Shown piece after piece: positions 24,001 to 48,660 of a stretch of 64,000 bases of DNA. The notes under the pieces are model-generated. The model was not told the DNA's origin and made no database searches. It worked only from the letters and a program-made list of their open reading frames with translations. This DNA comes from Mesaphorura yosii (Eukaryota; Arthropoda; Collembola; Poduromorpha; Tullbergiidae), in the NCBI GenBank assembly GCA_009869945.1, contig WIXG01000019.1, positions 124,001-188,000 of the forward strand, in the 5' to 3' direction. The stretch's first letter is position 1; each line of letters begins with the position of its first letter. Position numbers and translations under genes: made by a program.

Positions 24001-24726
24001 ATGTCTCACTCGGTGACCGTGCGAACGACGACAACCTCGACCTCGGCCATTCTCCTTAACACGGGCTACACGAAGACACCGCCAGGAATCCTGAAGGTGC
24101 TTCAAATGGTAAGTTGTACACCAGCGTTCATCTGAGCGTTCGTCCCTCTAAATTTCATGTATTTGCCAATTGCACAGATTCTCGGAATCATTTGCGTTGC
24201 CCTCACCGCCAACTACTTCGGCACGACGGACAGCTATCACTTGATTTGGACGTCGGAACTCTTCTTTCTCCTGATGGCGACTACGTGTCTGATAACAACC
24301 ACGCTACTCCTCATTTCCTGCATCGCGTCCATCACCACTGCGACGCTCCTGCCAAAAACCATGTTTGTAAGACCTGCACAGAGAGAAATTACAAATTGTG
24401 TGAGAATTCGATTAATTTCCTATCTTCTGTTGCACAGGAGGTTGTCTACCACGTCGCGGCGATGCTTCTTCTCCTCGTTTCAGCTGGGCTCTTCATCAGC
24501 CAACTCACTGATCGCGATAACGAGCGCAGATTGTACTACTACAAGGGCCGTTTTGCTGCTGCAGTAAGTTCTTGTCCATGTGCCCACAAGACGCTGAATT
24601 TTAGCTGTGAATTCGGAATTTGATAAATTCGGAGATTCGGACTCTTTTCAGGTGCTCGGGCTCGTCAACTCCATTCTGTACGCCATTGCCGTCTTTTTCT
24701 CCTGCCGACATTACCGCAACATGTGA
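24001..24726 (+). CDS. MARVEL-like four-helix membrane protein, array copy 5 (M5)
   Basis: Predicted tetraspan protein of 165 residues, the same length as M4. Exons 24001-24108, 24178-24366, 24438-24563, 24652-24726, all phase 0. The N-terminus is Thr/Ser-rich (VRTTTTSTS), then TPPGILKVLQM. Helix 1 begins ILGIICVALTA, helix 2 is LFFLLMATTCLITTTLLLISC, helix 3 is EVVYHVAAMLLLLVSAGLF, and helix 4 is VLGLVNSILYAIAVFFSC. A charged, Tyr-rich loop (DRDNERRLYYYKGR) separates helices 3 and 4. Intron 1 is only 69 bp and is the near-identical partner of the M4 tract. The exons have diverged from M4 far more than the intron has. Confidence 0.82.
24101..24180 (+). repeat. 80-bp tract shared with M4 (copy in M5)
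   Basis: Partner of 21871-21950 (78/80 identical). Here the tract spans all of intron 1 (24109-24177) and its acceptor is the one that fits the reading frame of exon 2. Confidence 0.95.
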
Positions 24727-25538
24727 AATTAGCACTTGGGAATCTCTTTCTTCGACACTTGGGAAAGGAAGTGGCTTAAAATGTGCTTTCATGTTGCCTG
24801 CCTTGATTTCGAAGCTTAAATATGCCTCCTGTCTGGTCTAGTCAGCTATACTCACGATGGACAAGCCTTTAATCGAACTTAGAGTGCTCTTTGATGTTAC
24901 ATGATTGATTAAACGTTTATTAGAAATAGATTTAGTACTTAATTGTGGAGTCTCAATTAATTTATTATAGAGTTGAGCTTAAGTTTGAGTTTTTGAAGTT
25001 GTGACACGTAAAAAATCACACCCTGCGAAGTTACTTTTCTACCTTAAGCTGTGAAATCGTTTGAGATTATGCCGGAACCCAAAATAAAGCTTAAAGGCAA
25101 TTTCATCGTCAACATCTTCGTCGTAACAGTCGCCAGCCCATTCATTCGTTTCACGAGACGCAATGTGACGATCTCACCCTCGCTCATACACATAAAATTC
25201 TCCCCGTACTCATCTCGCCGGTATGTAATCTAAAAATAGATAAGTATCACAAATTCCGTGGACCGAAACTGCCGAAGCACCGAACGTCGTCCTCTTGATC
25301 GGATTCGGATTCTGTAGACAAGCTGTTTGTAAACACGACACAGTACAGCAAGCAAGCAGGCTCAACAACCTCGGTTCGACAGGCATCGCGCTGCCCTCAT
25401 TTTCATGAAATTAATTCAAGTCTTGTTCCTAGCAACTGCTTTATCGTACCGCACCGAAGTGTGGAAGCGTAGAACAAGGGTGCGTGTGTTTAAGTGTGAA
25501 AGAAATCTTGATTGATTGATTCCGGCCCAATCACTCCG
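24727..25538. other. intergenic between M5 and M6
   Basis: About 810 bp holding the M5 3' UTR and the M6 5' flank. Nothing recognisable besides short chance ORFs. Confidence 0.5.
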
Positions 25539-26389
25539 ATGGCACGGCTGGGCACTCCGTTAACCCCACGACCAATGACGACAGCCGTGAACATGCCCAG
25601 CAACCCGAGCTACTCGCCCTCGAACCTCATCTCCTCGCCGTTAAGTCGCCACTGCGCCCGAGGAGCCGGGCTCTCTTTCTGCGGGCTCTGCACGTGCTGC
25701 ACGTGCATTCACCTGGACTTCCTAAAGAGGGCTCCTGGAATCTTCAAAATAGCGGAAGCGGTAAGAAAGACGAAAGAAGCCATGTGTGCAATTTAGCCTT
25801 GGCCGATGTCATCTTCGGGCCTTCGTTACAGACGTTGGGTGTCATCTGCCAATTCCTGCTGGTGAGTTTTGGCTCGAGTTACGCTCCAGACCTGGGTGAC
25901 AGCTACACAGAGTTCCTGATTTCCGTTTCATCCTGCCTGATGACCACCGCCCTGCTCCTCGTTTGCTACATTCTCTCGAAGAACACGTATCACCTCATTC
26001 GATCGTCAATTTTCGTAAGTGCAACAAGTAGCAACAATGCAAATGCAAAATAGGCCGTGATGTCACTACCGCTACTGCCATTCTTTTTCAGGAAGTTGCA
26101 TTTAACGCGGTTGCCTGCTTTCTGTACGTCACTTCTTCTGCCTACTTGGCCTTTGCCCTCAACACGCGCCTCGTCCATCGAGTGTCACATTTTACGCTGC
26201 TGTCGAGTGTCTCCAGCATAACAGCCTCTTACGTAAGTGCTACGCAATTCGCGAATGGAATGGAGATAAATTACTTGAGGGTTTTAATTATTTTCTTGCT
26301 CGTTTGTGTAGACACTGGGCTTGGTTGTCGGCGTCATTCATGGCATCGACGCGTACATGTCGTTCAAGAACTCATGCAGCTTTTGTTAG
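25539..26389 (+). CDS. MARVEL-like four-helix membrane protein, array copy 6 (M6), Cys-rich N-terminus
   Basis: Most diverged member, 207 residues. Exons 25539-25760, 25832-26014, 26092-26232, 26312-26389, all phase 0 and collinear with the other copies. A Pro/Ser/Thr-rich N-terminus is followed by a Cys cluster (FCGLCTCCTCIHLDF) just before RAPGIFKIAEA. That cluster is a plausible palmitoylation patch or metal site and is not seen in the other copies. Helix 2 (FLISVSSCLMTTALLLVCYIL), helix 3 (EVAFNAVACFLYVTSSAYLAF) and helix 4 (TLGLVVGVIHGIDAYMSF) are recognisable; the C-terminus ends in a CSFC motif. AATAAA near 26439. The gene converges on CAD with about 155 bp between stop codons. Confidence 0.8.
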
Positions 26390-26543
26390 CAAGCACAGCA
26401 ATTAATTACGCTCACTGCCTGTAATTTGCTTTATTGAGAATAAAGATCTTTTATTTGAACATGGAAAGCATGCGAAGGAAACTTTGATAAAAATATGCAT
26501 GTAAAATTTAGCATGTCAAAAATGTGTCGAGGAACTGCCAAAG

Positions 26544-41245
<14,702 letters not shown>

Positions 41246-44200
41246 TGTTGGTTGTTGTTGAGTTGATCAGAATGCGTGCTAAAATCGAGACAAAACTTGA
41301 CAATTGTCTTATCTTGCAAGAACACCAAGCAGATTAGAGTTGTTTCAGAAGAGAACTGCGAGCCAGAAGCCGAAGCCGCGTGTGAATCAACAGACATAAG
41401 TTCAAAGTTTACAGACGTCTGCGTCGGATCAGATTTCCTCTTTCAGCAAAGTACAAAGAAATTAATTCAATCTCTGTCTGCTTCACGCTGCAGACGTTTG
41501 TCATCAAGTTTGGTATTTTGGCTTTGTTCATTAACTTGCTTACAAGGCAAATACGCAAGTGAAGCGCAAGGCTCACATCATTCAGCAAGAAGAGTGATAG
41601 CGAAAGCATTGACAGTATGGAAGATTACAAAGGTTATCTTTGCCATTACGTCTTTCGGTCCTGAGTTTATTCCACGCCTTCTAACTTGGCAACATGGCAC
41701 GCTTGACGCTTCTTGAAAAATGAATCAGAGATCAAAGACTTTATGCTGCATGTAAAGATGCACGGTCAAAGTGCGTGCAGGGAAATGAAGTTCACATGTC
41801 CTGGATGTATATACTAATGTTAAATTCCAGCATGGCCCACCATCCACGGTGCATTTTTGGAGACTTTTCGACTTCATGTTACGATTCGTGTAATTAAGTG
41901 CGATCAGGTCACGAAGTAGAGACTGATACCGTGTATTTCAACGCTAAATAGTAATCACTGATTTTGGGTGGAAGGACGACATGCATGATGAATCGTTTAT
42001 TAACTCCCGGAACAAAAGACAAAGGGAACTTGTGAAACATTGGATTCGTACCTTAACCAGCGTTCACTGCGAATGGGAGTGGTTCAGTGCTCCAAGTTGA
42101 CTGATCTGACGGAGGGTAGTTCAGCCTTGCCGCTTGTCTGCGTCTGGAAAGAACTTCCCGATATTGGTGGGGAGATTTACTGGGAACAATTTACTAGGAA
42201 GAATGTGCTTGGAACAATTCTCGGAAACAATTCACTTGGAAAATTCGTACAGATACAAAATACCTTGCAACCACGCTCACAATGTTTTGGAATGTAAACA
42301 GGTAAACACGAGGATACAACGCGACAAAAACAGGTCGGCTGTGCCGTAGAGCGTTGTTTCTGTTGGCGTGCGACTTTCTAAACTGGAGAACAATGCAAAA
42401 GCGAGCAACAATGACTGAATTACGATCACAGGTAATTTGAAGTTGAGCTCGGTCGTGTTTCGTGCTACAATTTTTGAATCGAGCCGAAGCAGAGACCTCA
42501 GAGACGGCCTTTCTCCCACGTGCTTAGTTTAGTGCTCAGCAAGCGTGCTAGCCTTCTGCTGTTTCTTGGCTGCGTAATAAGAGAGTTCTACTTCGACTAG
42601 AGCTCTGCTGGAAGGAACCGAATGCCAGTAACCAGAATCTGGAAGACTTATGATTTTAGACCCGGTACGCACAGCGGCATGGGCAATGAACATTTACGTG
42701 ACGTTATTTCGTACACCTACGCCAGAAAGAGCATCAATTCCCGATCAAACTATAAGACGAAAAGCCGCTGACATCCCACGCTACAATTTAACAGTATTAA
42801 AAATCGGATAACGCTGGATATGTTTATGCTGTTCTGTCGATGCCGATGCTACGGTAGGGCATGCTATTTTAAGAAGTTGTCCGCTTCTCTCATGAGGCAG
42901 GCAGTATTTCTTTCCAGAATCTGGAAAGATTCCACATCGGATGTCATTATTAGAGTGCACAGAATCAGAATCATTTTCCATTGCCCGTTACCCGTTGAAA
43001 TGAAAATATTCCACTGGCAAACACAAAAGCAGACTTGCTCAACCAAACAACGATCCATCTCAAGTTCCTCAAGTCGAGCAGCTAATGTGTAATAGCGATA
43101 ATTAGTTAATCAGACTCTGTTTGTCTCGTCTCAGCTCATTTTTCATTAAATTACTGGCTTTGACTGCTCGTATGATTGTGTCGCTATGTAATGTGTTATT
43201 CCAGAACTAAAAGCCTGCCTACACAATTACTCTCGCTAACTAAATTGCTACAATACAAAGTAAGTTACGAATTGGGTTTTCCATGCGATTCCACTTCCAC
43301 CACCCACTATGACTATGCAGAAGAAGGCAGAAGGCAAGCAAGCACAAGTTCAAAGAAGAGATGCAGGCTGTATTGGATTACATTTTTACATTGAGCACTT
43401 GACACCTACTTTTACCATTGTCCTCCACTTCAGCCTGTTCAGTCTATTCAGAGCTCATGTGCAAGATACAAGCTCGAATTTTGGGAGATGGGGAACAGAA
43501 TGAACGAAACAACCAATTTGTAACTTCATTGTCATTTAAATAATTAGCAAAACGTAAGACGCAGAAGCATACTAATTTATAACTGTAATTACGTAATTGC
43601 TTGTCGAGTCGAGCCATACTTTCCATTTAATGCGCTTGTGCTACATGCAAATTCAGTTAATAAATACAGTAAACAGCGAAGCCTTCCACTTTCTACAGGG
43701 CAGGAAGTTTTGTGCCAGTGATTAGTTTATTACGTTAATCGCTATCGTTTAGAAGTTGACTTAGGTCATTCTACTTTAAGCCTGATCAGTGCGCGGATAA
43801 TTTCTAAAAGCAATACCAGGAAAGAAGATCTTGGATTCTTCTTAGCTGCTGATAAATTAGCCTTCAGAGTTTCAATTTCTTCGAGTTGGAATATCCTGTT
43901 CAACGGCAAGCTGATAGCGGATCGAGGACATAATTCGTAAGTTTCGAATTTGTATAATACCAGTGTGATTAATGTAATGACATCATGCTGCACTCGGTCG
44001 GTCATCTTTAAACTCATGGATCAGCTCGGACATCTGAAGCATTTCAAGGGTCTTTCATTGATTAGTCAAGTAGTCAAGTTCTGTCATTAATCATGTCATG
44101 AAATGCTGAATGCTGATACTATTTCAGAAGAATGAATTAATATTCGACGCTGGTGGTGATCTGGTGCTGGTCTCAGTGCTTAGTTTATCATTGCGACGTA

Positions 44201-45099
44201 GGCTGGTGGCACAGTCAGTTATTTATTTTTATCACTGTTACACGCTAGCGTGCTAGCGAGTACATTAGGACTAAGCAGTGTGACGTGTGACGTGATCTTG
44301 TTGCGCGAGAGTAGCTAGTTGTTGCGCCAATGAACTAGAATAGCTACAAGTAGGGCATTTAGGCATTGGCATTTTCCTCGTCAATGTGATTCTTTGGCAA
44401 GCAAACAAAAGTCGAGTCGACGGGACGAATTGTAAACTTGTAAATCACGAGCACGGCTTCCCTTTTGTCATTGACGCCAGTCTGCCAGTACAATTCCTGT
44501 TTTCTTTTCTCCGCTGCTTGGCCGGCGACCAACCTTAATATGATACCCGTTAAGAGCATCTGTATGTAGTACATGATTTGAGGAGGCAACTATTAGGTTA
44601 AGGGCTAATTACTGCCAGAATGTCATTATTTTATCCACGAGCGAGCAGAATTGCGTGCGCAACTCTCAGTAAATTCCGCATTATCAATCTGCCAGTCACT
44701 TTAATGACTGTTCACATGCAATACTGCACGAATGGCACGAAACAACGAAATCTGACTGATGTCCACAATCCACAGATGTTAAATTCTAGCTATGTCGTCC
44801 ATGGCCGAACAGCCGAGCTGAAGATTAAAGTTTCAAACTCCCAACGCGGCCTTGAAGTATCCCTTGTTGAAATACGCTGTAATCTTTGTCTGAACCGCAA
44901 AGCAGAGCGAGAGCCCGATGCTTACATTTTTAAGCCGCATCGGGACTGATAAGAAAGTATTTATTTGTGGTTTCAGGAGACGAAGCGAACGATTCGCATC
45001 AACAATCAACAACAAAATTCAGACGATGAGCTCATCGACGGTTCAGTTTAACTGAAGATTTAAGGAGAACCTTTTCAGGGGAGAAAGAACGCAGTCGCC
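41246..45099. other. long intergenic region between CAD and NRBP
   Basis: About 3.85 kb between divergent genes, so it should include both promoters. ORFs up to 146 codons (41276-41716, +) lack an ATG start and known motifs. A 12-bp palindrome CACGCTAGCGTG lies at 44241-44252. A possible small gene near 44.36-44.59 kb is listed separately. The rest holds nothing I can identify. Confidence 0.5.
44359..44592 (-). CDS. possible 3' exon of a small membrane protein
   Basis: A minus-strand open frame ends at TAA (44361-44359). From ATG 44574 it reads 71 residues: a hydrophobic N-terminal segment (YYIQMLLTGIILRLVAG), a polar middle and an acidic tail (HIDEENANA). A TAATAG acceptor-like site just upstream suggests this could be a last exon, with an earlier exon around 45015-44850 whose frame contains a second hydrophobic stretch. 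I do not recognise a family. It may be chance. Confidence 0.28.
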
Positions 45100-48000
45100 A
45101 TGTCTGGAAGTCGTTCCAGCAACGAACCGGCGGACGTGAAAGCTGGAACAACTGGAGTTGGTGCCTTCAGCAATGACACTGGAGACGATTCGGATGATGA
45201 AAGCGCCATTTTAGAAGAGAGTCCCTGTGGAAGGTGGGCGAAGCGGAAAGAGCAGGTGAGACCATTGATGCGAGGCAGGTTTTTAACTAAGTTAACACTA
45301 AATCATTTGATTTGTGTAGGTGGATCAGCGCGATGTTCCTGGAATCGATGCCGCGTACCTCGCAATGGACACCGAAGAAGGCGTGGAAGTTGTTTGGAAC
45401 GAAGTGGTATTTTCGGAAAGGAAGAATTTAAAGGCCCAAGAGGAAAAGATTCGTCAGGTTTTTGACAACTTGACTCTTTTGGAACACCCAAACATTGTAA
45501 AATTCCATAAATACTGGATGGACGCACACACTGAAAAGCCAAGGGTCAGTCCTGAAGAATAACTCGAACTTTGCGAATGTGGCATTGAATTGAGAATGAA
45601 ACATTGATTGTTTGACCATTTTCAGGTTGTCTTCATAACTGAATACATGTCTTCCGGATCTCTTAAGCAATTCTTAAAGCGAACGAAAAGAAACGTCAAA
45701 AGACTTCCGGTCCAGGCTTGGAAAAGATGGTGCACCCAGATTTTATCAGCCTTAAGGTAGGAAAGTCTGTTTGCAACTTTGTCGCAACTCTGCTTCATCA
45801 TTGACGAATTCTTTTTAAACAGTTACCTACATTCGTGTACGCCTCCAATAATTCATGGAAACTTGACTTGTGATACGATTTTCATCCAACATAATGGACT
45901 GGTAAAAATTGGGTCGGGTAAGAAAGATTTTGGCATTGGCTTCTGCATCGTCTGCTCAGATCTTGCCAACAACGCAATTGTGATATTTGTTTTCAGTGGC
46001 TCCCGATGCCATTCATCAGCACGTGAAGTCTTGTCGTGAAAACATGAAGTACCTGCACTTTATAGCACCGGAATACGGAAGTGAGTGTTGAAATGACCCG
46101 TAGATAAGTCTAAAACGTGAAGTGCTAATTTACGTTTCGGCTCATTTCAGGTTCTGTTCCGATCAGTGCCGCTGTGGACATTTACGCCTTCGGCATGTGT
46201 GCTTTGGAAATGACTGCCTTAGAAATTCAGGGAAACGGCGACTCGGGAAATATCGTGACCGAAGACCACGTGAACAGGACAATCGAGTCTCTGGAGGAGG
46301 GCCATTGCTTCAACGACTTTATCCGTAAATGCCTGAATCCGGATCCCAACAAACGACCTTCGGCCCGAGAACTCCTCTTTCATCCCGAGCTATTTGAGGT
46401 TCCTTCACTAAAATTGCTGTCGGCTCACTCTGTCGTCAGTAACACAGGTACGTACTAAGGAATGTAGTGACGATTGGCAAATTCAACGACGAAAAAAACA
46501 ACCCGATTGGCAAACCCGATAAGGATACGAATATTAAGTGGCAAATTTTCTACATAGTATATTACGTAGAATAGTCTTGTACGATTCTGTAACCGCAATG
46601 TATGCAACCAAACCGAAGAATTTCCCTGACGAAAAAAGTTGAAATCGTATTAATATACTCCCAACCCCGTTTTGATCAGCCAGATCAAAGGTCAATAGTC
46701 TACTTTTAGTTGCTTAAAAACGAACCTAACCTTATTTAGTTTAATCTGACCGCTTATTACCATAGCACGTGAGCTGTGATGATGCGCGTTCTGGGGTAAG
46801 AAATCTTCGCTTATAAGGGGCCACTATTTAGCACCGAATGACCTTTGACCTCCAACTTCGAAATTTTTCGGCCTGGTTCCCGTTGGAGTTACATTTAACC
46901 CGCATTTGCCAATAAGCATAATGGTGTTTTGCCAATTTGTATATGTTGATTTATTTTGGAGAAAATGTTAGCAAAAAATTGCCCATGTGCTGATTGGCAA
47001 AAACACATTCGCCAATACGAACGTATACTACGTATTCGAGTACTAACGTACTCGAAGTAGAAAAAATGAGACTAAAATCAATGTCAATTTTGCCTTTGCT
47101 TTGCAGTGTCGATATCCGACAGTATTAGTGATGAAGTTCTCCACAGACACTACGGCCCAGAGAACGTAGTAGCGGAAGTCAGGCACCCGAGGAGGGGGTC
47201 GACTGATGAGCAATGCATTCAGTACCGAATGTCCGACGTTCCAGTGTCAGAAAAGCTGGAGAAATTTGTGGAAGACGTGAAGTAAGTTCGCTCTTCCTTC
47301 GTTTAAACCGAAACTGAAGTGATTGCAAAAGGGAAGTAATAAATTGTCTCGCGTCCTGGCAGGTTTGGAATTTATCCCCTCACCTGTTTTGAGATTGTGA
47401 GGCCGTTCCCGTTCCCTCCGCCATCGTCGAGCCCCGAGTTGGTGGACAGTGCCAAGTCCCTGAGCCCTGAGCCGTCTGACGCCGAGTTTCGCCGCGTAGT
47501 GAACATGATGTGCAATGTGAAATCAAGAGATGACGAGCCTGGGCTAATTGTACTAATAAATTTATTACTCTCTCTGTGCTTTATAACCCGCAGTTAGTTT
47601 ACTCTTGCTTTGTGGTAATGGAGAGCCTGCTAACTCGCGTAGCAGAGTGAGGAGTTCACAATGGTAATGTGGAGCCTCCTCTGCCCGAGCCTAGAGTTCA
47701 AACGCTCCTCCATTTGCCGTTTGTTGTTCTCCTCAACATAATCCTTTCTTTCTGTGTAGATGACAATTCTGGTCCGTCTGGATGATAAAATGAATCGTCA
47801 ACTCTCCTGTCTTGTTAGTGAGACTGATACCGCGTTCGATTTAGCATCAGAACTAGTTGTCTATGGATTTATACATGAGGCAAAGCCCCATTCTCTATTT
47901 CCCTCACGGCCACAGTGAAAGTGACGAGGTTGATTTTTTCTCTCAGGCTGATCGCGATAGAATACAACGCTTGATTGAGGAGTCCATCTACAACAGGTCG

Positions 48001-48153
48001 ACGTCCAGCGGATCGCAGCAGTTGTCGCCCACGACGAATTTGCCAATAACCTTTCCACAACCGCATGGCGGAGACTTTTCCGTGGGAGGAGGCGGCGGTC
48101 CCGCGATGTACCCCTTCGTCGCTCCTCAGGGAGTCAGCACCTCGTGTAGCTAA
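45100..48153 (+). CDS. NRBP1: nuclear receptor-binding protein (pseudokinase NRBP)
   Basis: Pseudokinase adaptor linked in other animals to ubiquitin-ligase complexes, traffic and growth control. Ten exons: 45100-45255, 45320-45544, 45626-45756, 45823-45917, 45997-46080, 46151-46447, 47107-47281, 47363-47549, 47760-47879, 47947-48153 (558 residues). The kinase fold is clear, but key residues are replaced as in human NRBP1: the VAIK lysine position reads VVWNEV, HRD reads HGN (IIHGNLTCDTIFIQHNG), and DFG reads GSV (VKIGSVAPD). APE is kept (APEYG). YMSSGSLKQFLK and ALEIQGNG are near identical to NRBP1. The C-terminal region has FGIYPLTCFE, a Pro-rich linker, LDDKMNRQLSC and GFIHEADRDRI, then a Gly-rich tail. 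The intron 47880-47946 appears to be GC-AG. The 659-bp intron 6 carries short inverted repeats. Confidence 0.95.
47035..47056. repeat. 9-bp inverted repeat in NRBP intron 6
   Basis: TTCGAGTAC-TAAC-GTACTCGAA is a perfect 9-bp stem with a 4-nt loop. The same intron holds several TTGGCAAA/GCCAAT motifs (near 46473, 46505, 46909, 46931, 46992 and 47011). This may be a decayed short transposon, but no clear ends were found. Confidence 0.5.
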
Positions 48154-48660
48154 CACAACGAACCAACCCTCAGCCTGTACCTGCTTGACTAGCTCAATAA
48201 CGAGTCCACGCCACGCACGGACCTTCGACTTCGACTTGGCCGCTCTCGCCACAGCCAATCACCATTTGTCAAATCTGAAATCTGAGTAGCAACCTGCAAT
48301 GCAAATCAATTCTGGAGGAGGATTTTAGAATCGAGCAATGCAATTTCGCAATTTCACATTACAGCATTTATTTTACTGCAACGCTCCGTTGTTGTATCAA
48401 GCTCATGCCTTGCGATATTGATATTAATGAGTCTTCTTAGTCACTAAAGTTAGATACTTCCACGTATAAATCTACTTTTATAATGTACATCAAGCCTAAA
48501 TCTGCGCCGGGCTGTTTGAACCATTAAAATTGATTTGAATTGACAAATGCATCAGGAAATCGTCTCGTCGAGGCAAAGGCATTGGAATATTGGACCTCGA
48601 TCTTTATTATCTTACTAATTCGAATTGTTTAGTCAGCTGATGTGCTTGTGTTGACTTAAT
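48154..48660. other. intergenic between convergent NRBP and cuticle gene
   Basis: About 500 bp of 3' UTR-like AT-rich sequence. No gene recognised. Confidence 0.55.

Noticed and set aside
41276-41716. 146-codon open frame on + just upstream of CAD
   Set aside because: It starts at a GTG rather than ATG, shows no motif or splice context, and overlaps the expected CAD promoter and 5' UTR.
44241-44252. 12-bp palindrome CACGCTAGCGTG
   Set aside because: A single short palindrome in an AT-rich intergenic region is expected by chance at this scale; no partner or repeat context.
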